A model generated the notes under the pieces. The model had not been told where the DNA came from. It worked only from the letters and a program-made list of their open reading frames with translations, and ran no database searches. A stretch of DNA of 64,000 nt from Flavobacteriales bacterium. GTDB lineage: Bacteria; Bacteroidota; Bacteroidia; Flavobacteriales_F; PHOS-HE28. Both the position numbers and the translations under genes were made by a program. Below are positions 25,830 to 33,202 of this stretch, one piece after another. Position 1 is the stretch's first letter. Each line of letters starts with the position of its first letter. Location: contig JADJAA010000001.1 in assembly GCA_016704485.1 (NCBI GenBank), forward strand, positions 2,046,001 through 2,110,000, given 5' to 3'.

Positions 25830-26000
25830 CGATTGCTCATGTCCCACTTAACCCGACTAAAGGAAAACGAAACAGAACAGCGCAAAGATAGAACTTCTCC
25901 TCGGCAGCGCCGGGCAGCGTTCCCGAACCAAAGCGGTTCAATTGGGTACCCCACTTAACCTGCGCAGGTAGGGGTTCATCGAAGCAGCAGAGACCGGAAC
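25830..26000 (-). ncRNA. candidate structured small RNA upstream of the orphan terminator
   Basis: Between the minus-strand terminator (25796-25829) and the T9SS gene at 26033 the DNA is rich in hairpins. ACCTGCGCAGGT (25958-25969) is a perfect palindrome inside a larger ACCCC/GGGGT stem, and GAACC/GGTTC (25925-25939) forms another stem. The 11-mer GGTTAAGTGGG (minus strand) occurs at 25843-25853 and again at 25950-25960. A TATCTTTG -7 match is on the minus strand near 25883-25890, which with the terminator would give a ~90-base RNA. No frame looks coding. I could not match it to 6S, SRP or RNase P RNA. Confidence 0.3.
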
Positions 26001-26032
26001 AATGCTATACGGTCAATACGAATAACGAACGA

Positions 26033-27058
26033 ATGTTTTTTTCCGAGACAGAGAACGGAAGGTTCGGCAGCAACAGTTGGTTGCTGCTGGGCTTTCTGTT
26101 GTGCTTTGCGATCGCCCCTAGTGCTTCTCAAAACTTAGTGCCGAACCCAAGCTTCGAATTGAACGACACGTGCCCATACACTTTTGGTTTCCAAGGAAAT
26201 TCTAAACCACTAAACTGGAATGGTTGGAACCAGTCACCGGATTACTTCCACTCTTGTGCAGGTAGTTTAGGTGGTGTGGATACATTAATCTCTGTGCCGC
26301 TAAATGGATTTGGGTTTCAGTACCCTATGCATGGGGAGGCTTATGTTGGGATGTATGCATATGGGGCAACTGGAGGAAATGTAGACTACAGGGAGTTCTT
26401 AGGATGCCAGCTCATTGAAGCGTTGGTAGTAGGCGAAACGTATGAAATGAGTTGTTACACAAATGTAGCTTTCGGTGGTAACTACTGGGCTCCGACTTGG
26501 GCATGCAATAACATGGGAATGCTTTTCACTATGGAACCAAATGTTTGGACTGGAGTTAATCAACCTCCTTTCAACGCAAGGAACTATGCTCATTTGAATA
26601 GTTCAATAGTAAACAGTGATACAGTCGATTGGCGTTTGGTGAGTGGTAGTTTCGTAGCTGATAGTGCCTACCAGTATTTGGTGATTGGTAATTTTTTTAG
26701 CAATGCGCTTACAGATACGTTCCACATAGTTCCCGGAAATTCGTTGGGTGCATACTATTTCGTTGATGGCGTGTGTGTTCGAAGAAGTGGGCAACCATGT
26801 GAGTTTTTAACGACTGTCCCTGAGATCGAAGAAATTGGCACATATGTTTGGCCCAACCCGTCGTCAAACCGAATAAGTGTGAATGTGGATGTTGGCACTG
26901 AGTGGCAAGTGTATGATGTTATGGGTAGATTACTTGGGGCAGGTGTTAGTACAAGTACGATACTAGGCATTCCAGTGCAACAATTGGCAAATGGTGAGTA
27001 CGTCCTGAAATTGGGAAGTATGAATAGAAGACAAGTTCGTTTCGTGGTGATGAAATAG
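26033..27058 (+). CDS. secreted protein with T9SS type A sorting domain
   Basis: 341 residues. A signal peptide (hydrophobic WLLLGFLLCFAIAP, cut near residue 33) precedes a ~220-residue domain opening NLVPNPSFELNDTCPY, a form common in Bacteroidota surface proteins. The C-terminal ~75 residues start at VWPNPSSNRISVNV and end ANGEYVLKLGSMNRRQVRFVVMK, a type A T9SS sorting domain that directs export and surface attachment. The gene looks more AT-rich than its neighbours and sits beside another T9SS cargo gene 35 bases downstream. Function of the main domain is unknown. Confidence 0.85.
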   Translation: MFFSETENGRFGSNSWLLLGFLLCFAIAPSASQNLVPNPSFELNDTCPYTFGFQGNSKPLNWNGWNQSPDYFHSCAGSLGGVDTLISVPLNGFGFQYPMHGEAYVGMYAYGATGGNVDYREFLGCQLIEALVVGETYEMSCYTNVAFGGNYWAPTWACNNMGMLFTMEPNVWTGVNQPPFNARNYAHLNSSIVNSDTVDWRLVSGSFVADSAYQYLVIGNFFSNALTDTFHIVPGNSLGAYYFVDGVCVRRSGQPCEFLTTVPEIEEIGTYVWPNPSSNRISVNVDVGTEWQVYDVMGRLLGAGVSTSTILGIPVQQLANGEYVLKLGSMNRRQVRFVVMK

Positions 27059-27093
27059 CACATATCCGGTCTTCGACACAAACATCGAAGATC

Positions 27094-29472
27094 ATGAAAA
27101 AGAGAGAATTGTTAAGCTGCATAGTAGCTATGACGCTTGCGCTAAATGTGAGTGCACAACCGCCGGATTGGAACACAGCCGGAAATTTTATTAATGGAGT
27201 CGAGTGGTTCGGAGCGGACAATCTCAGCATTGTACCCCTTCAGATTCGCCACGATGCAAGCGACCAGCCCATCGACTTTTACACAGCGCAGTTGTTTCGA
27301 GCACGGATCAACCCTACGAGAACTTTTTCGTTGAACGGCTTTACGAATGCACCTGCACATGGTTTTACGTTGATCAGTCCGGATAATACGTTCTTAAGCG
27401 GCCTAGCTGGCAGTCCGTACAGTAGGTTACATCTAGCAGAGGGCGTAACAGGAAACGCCTCACCACATGGCTACAGGCTTTGGCAACGCAATGGTATAAC
27501 CTTCACCGGTAATGATGACCATGGTTACGTGGGGCACAAATACGGAAGTCAGGACGTTTCCGACATGGTGATCCAATGGAGCGATAACCCTGGTTTTGTA
27601 CGGGCCGACCGAATGCGTTTCATTTTTACATCTGAATATTTGGTGGGAACACCAACCGGTATGAATTCATTGGAAGGGTTGGAAGGCATGCGTCTTTGGC
27701 CAAAGAATGATCAAGAGATCAACGTAGGTATCGGCGATTTTAATGCGATAAGTGGTGAACCCCTCGATCGTTTGGATGTTGGGAGTGGGAAAGTTCGTAT
27801 TCGGCAATTACCAAGCGACGCTGTAAGTAATAGCGACGAGGTAGTGATGGTGGATATGGCAACTGGGTTGCTAGAGCACCGCCCGGCAACCGACTTGCCG
27901 GGTACTTGTGAATGGACACTTCCGGGTGGCGCAGGAACGAATTCGAATGTTGCTACTGCTTATCCAGGGAATCCAGGTTGCCCGCAAGGAGATCGTGCGG
28001 TTGGTATTGGTATATGGAACCCACTATATAAGCTTGATGTAAAACATTCGGCTGCTGATGCGAACTTTAGTGGAGGTCTAAAGGTGAATTACCTAGGGAA
28101 CTCAGCCGGGATTACTTATGGAATCAATACCGTAGTTCAACCATTGGCTGGTTCCAGCATGGGTATTGTGACAGGGATAAGGTCAAGTGTAACGGGGGTT
28201 GAAAATATCGGAACAGCAATAAGTGGAGAGGTCACAGCCCAAGCAATCGGTGGTGCATCAACTGAAATTGTTGGTGTCACAGGTTTAGCAAATTGCCCAA
28301 CGAGCGGAACGCTAACAAAGGCTTCTGGAACTAGAGGCGCGGTGGCTACCGTTGCGGGTGGTACTATGACGAATGCATGGGGTTTGCATGGTTTGGTCAA
28401 TGGTGCAGGAACCATTGGAAGTGGCTATGGATTGCATGCGGAATCGAATGGAGCAAATGGAAATATCGCCAACAGTTATGGTGTAAACTCTAAGGGAGTT
28501 AACGGAACCGCGTTTAATTATGCGTACAAGGGTGTGGCAATTGGTGGTGATGGTACTACTAATTACGGTGCCCTGGTGTCTGCGACTGGCCCGGCCGGAT
28601 CGATAAACTACGGTGTTTACGCAATAGCGCCAACTAACACCACGAGTTGGGCAGGATATTTTCAAGGTCATGTGCGCATTCAAGGCAACTTACACGTCAC
28701 TGGAACGATAACAACTTCTGACGAAAGTCTCAAAACAGACGTGCAAGAGATTACGGATCCCATGGAAATAATTCGGCAATTACGTCCGACTACTTACCAG
28801 TTCTTGACCGACCAAAATCCTTACCTAAACCTGCCAACTGGGTTGCAACGTGGTTTTATTGCACAAGAGGTAGAGAATGTCTTGCCAGATGTTGTGCATG
28901 ACGTACATATCACTCCTGTGTTGGACATAGAGACGAATGAAGTTTTAGCAGAAGAAAGGGTAATTAAAGGTATTAATTACACATCTATCATACCCGTAGT
29001 CGTGGCTGCAATGCAGGAGCAAGATACCAGGATCGCCGAACAAGATGCTCAACTTGCCGATGCTCAAGCCACCAATGATGCATTGAATGATCAATTGCAA
29101 CAGGTCATGGATCGGTTGGATGCAATGGAGCAGAGTGTTTCAAATTGCTGCGCAGACCGTGGGGCATTGCAGAATGGTGGTGTAGAGATCGATGAAAAAT
29201 CGTTGAACTCAAATGACCGTTACCTCCGCATTGCGCCTAATCCATTCGAAACACAAACTACAGTCTACTACCAGCTGGAACAAGGTGGTCGTATGCAACT
29301 CATGGTCAACAGCGCCAATGGAAAAGAGTTACGCCAATTACATGAAGCCAATTTGGAACAAGGCAATTACCAGTACGAGTGGAACACCGGTGATCTAGCG
29401 CCAGGTGTATACTACGTAACGTTATTGATGGATGGTAAGCCTGTGACCGAACGTGCGGTGAAGATCAATTAA
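27094..29472 (+). CDS. T9SS cargo protein with tail-fibre-type intramolecular chaperone domain
   Basis: 792 residues. A signal peptide (cut near AQ, residue 22) is followed by a long low-complexity beta-rich region with Gly/Ala/Ser/Thr repeats (~300-540) resembling trimeric fibre shafts. A Peptidase_S74/ICA-like domain starts near residue 542 (TSDESLKTDVQEI, RQLRPTTYQF, GFIAQEVENVLPDVV, INYTSIIPVVVAAMQ). A coiled coil (~640-685) and a type A T9SS sorting domain (~708-792, APNPFETQTTVYY ... LAPGVYYVTLLMDGK) follow. S74 domains trimerise and often cut fibres at the Ser of SDExLK. The product is probably a trimeric surface fibre exported by T9SS. A strong terminator follows. Confidence 0.85.
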   Translation: MKKRELLSCIVAMTLALNVSAQPPDWNTAGNFINGVEWFGADNLSIVPLQIRHDASDQPIDFYTAQLFRARINPTRTFSLNGFTNAPAHGFTLISPDNTFLSGLAGSPYSRLHLAEGVTGNASPHGYRLWQRNGITFTGNDDHGYVGHKYGSQDVSDMVIQWSDNPGFVRADRMRFIFTSEYLVGTPTGMNSLEGLEGMRLWPKNDQEINVGIGDFNAISGEPLDRLDVGSGKVRIRQLPSDAVSNSDEVVMVDMATGLLEHRPATDLPGTCEWTLPGGAGTNSNVATAYPGNPGCPQGDRAVGIGIWNPLYKLDVKHSAADANFSGGLKVNYLGNSAGITYGINTVVQPLAGSSMGIVTGIRSSVTGVENIGTAISGEVTAQAIGGASTEIVGVTGLANCPTSGTLTKASGTRGAVATVAGGTMTNAWGLHGLVNGAGTIGSGYGLHAESNGANGNIANSYGVNSKGVNGTAFNYAYKGVAIGGDGTTNYGALVSATGPAGSINYGVYAIAPTNTTSWAGYFQGHVRIQGNLHVTGTITTSDESLKTDVQEITDPMEIIRQLRPTTYQFLTDQNPYLNLPTGLQRGFIAQEVENVLPDVVHDVHITPVLDIETNEVLAEERVIKGINYTSIIPVVVAAMQEQDTRIAEQDAQLADAQATNDALNDQLQQVMDRLDAMEQSVSNCCADRGALQNGGVEIDEKSLNSNDRYLRIAPNPFETQTTVYYQLEQGGRMQLMVNSANGKELRQLHEANLEQGNYQYEWNTGDLAPGVYYVTLLMDGKPVTERAVKIN

Positions 29473-29487
29473 AATATACTGCTCAGG

Positions 29488-29528
29488 TAACGAACGGCCC
29501 GGAGCATATCGCTTCGGGCCGTTCGTTA
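29488..29528. terminator. bidirectional terminator between convergent genes
   Basis: A 14-base perfect inverted repeat (29488-29501 and 29515-29528, core GAACGGCCCG) with a 13-base loop, between the stop of the fibre gene and the end of the convergent glycosyltransferase gene. Confidence 0.85.
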
Positions 29529-29574
29529 TTAGTGGGTCAGTGGCAACAACATGGCTTAACTTTCTATTCACCCT

Positions 29575-30993
29575 TCACTCATCACCATTCACCATATATA
29601 GCCCCCACCGCGAAGGTCGTTCACCCCAACTGTACCACTGCAACAATTGTTCATTCAAAGCGGTTTCCGTGGTCGTGATCAGTTCAAGATCCACGTTGGC
29701 GTTTTCGTTGATCAACGCAGCGTCAGCTTCGTGTGCCACAACGTATTTCGTTACATGAAAGGTCGTATCGATCCGTGAGCGATCGAACGAAGTTTGTACT
29801 AACCCGTCCGGTAAGTAGAAGTGGGGGAGTCGAACGCGCCACGAGTCGATACCGCCAATGATGTAGGTGATCTCTGTTTCCGGTCCCGGCTTGAGTTCGT
29901 GTAACTTCTTGGCCAATGCCACACGCCCATTTCCTGCCGGGCTGCTGCCAACAACAAACAACGCCATCAAGTTAAATAGGACCAGCACTCCAAGTCCTGC
30001 TATACCGATCACGCGCACGGATCTGTTCTCGAAAATGCTGCTCCATTCGCGGTAGCCAGCAATCAGGATCCACGGTACACAAAATGCCAACGGGTACAGG
30101 AACCGCAACTCTTTGTGAGGGATGAAGGTGTGTACTACAACGAACGGAACAATGATCCAGACCAACAGATGCCGCGGGTGTTTGAATGCGAGTTTGAGAA
30201 ATGCTAAAAGGATGCAGATCCCGATGGGCGGTACGCAGTATTTCACGATCCAGGGCGCGTAGTAATACCACGGCAACGTGTCGAATACATGTCCGGGATC
30301 ACCTTGCACTGCCATGGAAAAATAACGCCATGCGCTGCATGTTGGGATTCCGTAGAACAGGGAGTCGATCCCGATCGTGAGAAGCATCAGAGCAAGCGCA
30401 GCTCCCGTAAATTCCAAGAAGATGCTGCGCGGTTCGTTCTGTACCCGCCACAACCAACCCACAAAGCCCAATACCGCAAACACCATCGGCACGCGCACCC
30501 AGATGGAGAGCGCCATCAATAATCCAGCATGCACGGCCCACCAGCGGCTGCGGTCGGTTCTTAATGCAGCGGTGAGGCCCATCATGAACAGCAGCCCCGA
30601 CCATGTTTCGGAACTGAAACGGACCATTAGGAATGGCAAGAACCACAAGAAGTATGAGAGCAGAATGAATCCCTTTTGAAGAACATCCGGTACACTCGGC
30701 AGAACCGCGCGTATAAAACCCGTTATCGCTAATAGCGCGATCAACGCCGTTAACACCCGAAGCAAGAATGCCTTGGTGAATGGACTGGAAACTCCAAGCA
30801 CATCCGCAGTAGAAAAGATACCCATTGCGACCCACGGCAGACCCGTTGCACGGATCCTCGCTTCATACTCCCACGCACGTTCATGCTCCGGTAGGTCGCC
30901 CATCCGGTACTCCGCAAACCCGATCACCTGATGATGCTCGTCCTCACCGTGATACCCTACACTGAACCACGCCGTGATCAGATAGAGCACCAA
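29575..30993 (-). CDS. membrane mannosyltransferase-like protein (GT22/GT39-type, GT-C fold)
   Basis: A 472-residue multi-pass membrane protein with about nine to ten helices. The first loop carries an acidic motif, GYHGEDEHHQVIGF, placed like the catalytic Asp/Glu loop of GT-C glycosyltransferases (Alg9/PIG-B type). YGIPTCSAWRYF and FIPHKELRFLYPLAF match the conserved blocks of that family, which uses polyprenyl-phosphate sugars at the outer face of the inner membrane. The start is unclear: TTG 30993 or GTG 30990 are the only usual codons. The frame stays open and protein-like (HKAINTYFHRWVFLGA) for about 30 codons further back without an ATG, up to a repeat at 31076-31111. Acceptor unknown. 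Confidence 0.78.
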   Translation of the reverse strand: MVLYLITAWFSVGYHGEDEHHQVIGFAEYRMGDLPEHERAWEYEARIRATGLPWVAMGIFSTADVLGVSSPFTKAFLLRVLTALIALLAITGFIRAVLPSVPDVLQKGFILLSYFLWFLPFLMVRFSSETWSGLLFMMGLTAALRTDRSRWWAVHAGLLMALSIWVRVPMVFAVLGFVGWLWRVQNEPRSIFLEFTGAALALMLLTIGIDSLFYGIPTCSAWRYFSMAVQGDPGHVFDTLPWYYYAPWIVKYCVPPIGICILLAFLKLAFKHPRHLLVWIIVPFVVVHTFIPHKELRFLYPLAFCVPWILIAGYREWSSIFENRSVRVIGIAGLGVLVLFNLMALFVVGSSPAGNGRVALAKKLHELKPGPETEITYIIGGIDSWRVRLPHFYLPDGLVQTSFDRSRIDTTFHVTKYVVAHEADAALINENANVDLELITTTETALNEQLLQWYSWGERPSRWGLYMVNGDE

Positions 30994-31036
30994 CGCCCCC
31001 AGAAAAACCCAACGATGGAAATAGGTGTTGATGGCT

Positions 31037-31116
31037 TTGTGGTATTGAGTAAGATGGTACAGGGTAACTGGTACAGGGTATTGAGTACCCTATACCCTGT
31101 ACTCAATACCCTATAC
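31037..31116. repeat. intergenic inverted and direct repeat family, GTACAGGGTA/TATTGAGTA
   Basis: A perfect 13-base inverted repeat (31076-31088 and 31099-31111, GGGTATTGAGTAC) with a 10-base loop. The partial copies GGTATTGAGT (31041-31050) and GGTACAGGGTA (31056-31066, 31070-31080) lie next to it. It separates icd from the glycosyltransferase gene and could act as a hairpin in the transcript. Confidence 0.8.
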
Positions 31117-31119
31117 CAA

Positions 31120-32340
31120 CTATGCTTTCTGCATTCCCTCATTCAGCGCAGCCATGAACAGCTCACTGGTAAGGTAATGTTCAGGCTTAACGGCATCGCC
31201 ATGGATACATACCGCAAGATCCTTGGTCATTTTGCCGGATTCCACGGTCCTGATGCAAACGGATTCCAACTTGTTCGCGAAGTCGATCAGCTCTTGGTTG
31301 CCATCCAACTTGCCACGGAACGCCAAGCCACGGGTCCAAGCGAAAATGCTCGCAATGGGATTGGTGCTTGTTGGCTTGCCTTGCTGGTGCTGGCGGTAGT
31401 GTCGGGTAACCGTGCCGTGCGCTGCTTCAGCCTCCATGGTCTTGCCATCGGGTGTCATCAGTACGCTGGTCATAAGCCCTAACGATCCGAAGCCTTGCGC
31501 AACGGTATCACTTTGCACATCGCCGTCGTAGTTCTTGCACGCCCAAATGAAGCCACCGCTCCATTTCATTGCGGAAGCTACCATGTCATCGATCAAACGG
31601 TGTTCATAGGTAATGCTTGCTTTGGCAAAATCGGTTTTGTAATTTTTCTGGTAGATGTCTTCGAAGATGTCCTTGAACCTTCCGTCGTATTTCTTAAGGA
31701 TGGTGTTCTTGGTGCTCAAGTAAAGGGGCCATTTCTTGGCCAACGCCAGGTTGAAGCAGCTATGCGCAAATCCTTCGATGCTCTCGTCGGTATTGTACAT
31801 GCTCAAGGCAACACCGCTACCTTGGAATTGATACACTTCCCAGTTCTGGGGCGTGCTACCATCTTCCGGAGTAAAGGTCATAGTGAGCTTGCCTTTGCCT
31901 TTGATCACGGCATCCGTAGCGCGGTACTGGTCACCGAATGCATGGCGACCAATGACGATCGGCTTGGTCCAGCCCGGTACCAAACGCGGAATATTGCTGA
32001 TCACGATCGGCTCACGGAAAACGGTTCCACCCAAGATGTTGCGGATGGTCCCGTTCGGGCTACGCCACATCTGTTTCAATCCGAATTCGGTCACACGTTC
32101 TTCATCCGGAGTAATGGTCGCGCACTTGATCCCAACGTTGTGTTTCTTGATCGCATTGGCGGCATCGATGGTCACTTGATCCTCTGTTGCATCCCGGTTC
32201 TCAATGCTCAGATCGTAGTATTCGATAGGTACATCCACATAAGGAAGGATCAGTTGATCTTTGATCCACTTCCAAATGATCCGCGTCATTTCATCACCAT
32301 CCAATTCCACTACGGGGTTGTTCACCTTGATCTTCGACAT
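31120..32340 (-). CDS. icd: isocitrate dehydrogenase (NADP+), eukaryote-like type
   Basis: 406 residues of the homodimeric IDH subfamily shared with mitochondria rather than the E. coli type: N-terminal NPVVELDGDEMTRIIWKWIKD, the substrate loop SPNGTIRNILGGTVFREPI, and the metal-binding DDMVASAMKWSGGFIWACKNYDGDVQSD. It oxidatively decarboxylates isocitrate to 2-oxoglutarate in the TCA cycle. Its own -7-like element lies at 32378-32385. Aconitase is 8 kb away and L-2-hydroxyglutarate oxidase, which recycles a side product of 2-oxoglutarate, 13 kb away. Confidence 0.96.
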   Translation of the reverse strand: MSKIKVNNPVVELDGDEMTRIIWKWIKDQLILPYVDVPIEYYDLSIENRDATEDQVTIDAANAIKKHNVGIKCATITPDEERVTEFGLKQMWRSPNGTIRNILGGTVFREPIVISNIPRLVPGWTKPIVIGRHAFGDQYRATDAVIKGKGKLTMTFTPEDGSTPQNWEVYQFQGSGVALSMYNTDESIEGFAHSCFNLALAKKWPLYLSTKNTILKKYDGRFKDIFEDIYQKNYKTDFAKASITYEHRLIDDMVASAMKWSGGFIWACKNYDGDVQSDTVAQGFGSLGLMTSVLMTPDGKTMEAEAAHGTVTRHYRQHQQGKPTSTNPIASIFAWTRGLAFRGKLDGNQELIDFANKLESVCIRTVESGKMTKDLAVCIHGDAVKPEHYLTSELFMAALNEGMQKA

Positions 32341-32377
32341 GCTACTACGTTCTATGTTTTCTCCTGTATTTGGGCCG

Positions 32378-32385
32378 CGAAGGTA
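32378..32385 (-). promoter_or_regulatory. probable -7 element of icd
   Basis: TACCTTCG on the minus strand, one mismatch from TAnnTTTG, 37 bases before the icd ATG. Confidence 0.45.
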
Positions 32386-32447
32386 AGTGGTGAGGGTGGA
32401 TCGGGCGGCATGGTAAGATCACGTGGATCCATAGCGTGTTGGACAGG

Positions 32448-33152
32448 TTATTTCCCTTGCACACCGTTCACGAATTTCCCCTTTTCGTAATAGTCCCGAT
32501 AGATCACGTTTCCCACTTTATCGTAATAAACGAATTCTCCTTCCGCATAGCCCATGTTATAATGTCCGGTGTATCCTTGCAGACCATTGTTCCATAGCAC
32601 CGTGAACTCTCCATGCGGTCTACCGTTGATGCAAGTGGTCGAGTACTGGCCTCTTCCCATTTGGAAAACGGTCGTGTATTCACCATTGAACAGAACGCCT
32701 GTCGAGTCGCGGAGTATATGCTCTCCAAAGAATTTGCCTTTGCGGAATCCCTTGGTCCATTCCGGTTTGCCATTCGGATGATACGAATACGCTTTTCCAT
32801 CGATCTCACCAAAGCGGTAAGGCCAGATCTCATGCACCCTACCATCCGGATAGTAAGTGGTGTTGGAACCGTGTTTCAATCCGTCCTTGTATTCCATGAC
32901 CATGGTCTTAAGGCCATCTTCATCATACACGATCACCGGTCCGTTCAATTGCTGGTTTTCATACGAAGCACTGTATTTGAGCACTCCCGTCGAATCGTAA
33001 TAGGAGACCGGATAGATCGGTTTTTCGCGCTTATCACGTTGGAACACACCGTACATACCGTTCTTGGTCAGCATCGTATCGACGCGTTGTCCGAATACGA
33101 AAAGCGTCGCGACCAAAGACCAAATGACTGCTGTGGCTCTTGATTTCATCAT
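32448..33152 (-). CDS. exported YwqK-like protein with MORN-type repeats
   Basis: 234 residues. After an N-terminal signal peptide (hydrophobic AVIWSLVATLFVFG) come about six repeats of the MORN_2 kind, such as GPVIVYDEDGLKTMVMEYKDG and GKAYSYHPNGKPEW. Such proteins are annotated in Bacteroidota as 'toxin-antitoxin system YwqK family antitoxin', but the fold is general and no toxin gene lies next to it here. A structural or binding role outside the cytoplasm is more likely. It starts at 33152, with a second ATG 3 bases later. Confidence 0.78.
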   Translation of the reverse strand: MMKSRATAVIWSLVATLFVFGQRVDTMLTKNGMYGVFQRDKREKPIYPVSYYDSTGVLKYSASYENQQLNGPVIVYDEDGLKTMVMEYKDGLKHGSNTTYYPDGRVHEIWPYRFGEIDGKAYSYHPNGKPEWTKGFRKGKFFGEHILRDSTGVLFNGEYTTVFQMGRGQYSTTCINGRPHGEFTVLWNNGLQGYTGHYNMGYAEGEFVYYDKVGNVIYRDYYEKGKFVNGVQGK

Positions 33153-33202
33153 CTGAAAAATTGCATTGGAAGATCCGCTGTATTTCCAACCTTCATGCTT
33201 GG

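Larger units (their letters stand above)
25535..26032. other. 498-base gap without protein gene
   Basis: After the chain-length-factor gene this stretch holds the 8-base tandem repeat, the minus-strand terminator and the hairpin-rich region listed separately. An open plus-strand frame to 25800 crosses the tandem repeat but has no start or protein-like composition. No -7 element for the gene at 26033 is convincing. Confidence 0.7.

Noticed and set aside
25830..26000. 6S, SRP or RNase P RNA
   Set aside because: Neither the SRP GGAAG loop nor RNase P core blocks are present, and the ends do not pair as expected for 6S RNA.
27094..29472. Prophage tail fibre
   Set aside because: It has a signal peptide and a T9SS sorting domain, and no other phage genes are nearby.
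32448..33152. Antitoxin of a toxin-antitoxin pair (YwqK label)
   Set aside because: It has a signal peptide and no adjacent small toxin gene; only MORN-type repeats are seen.
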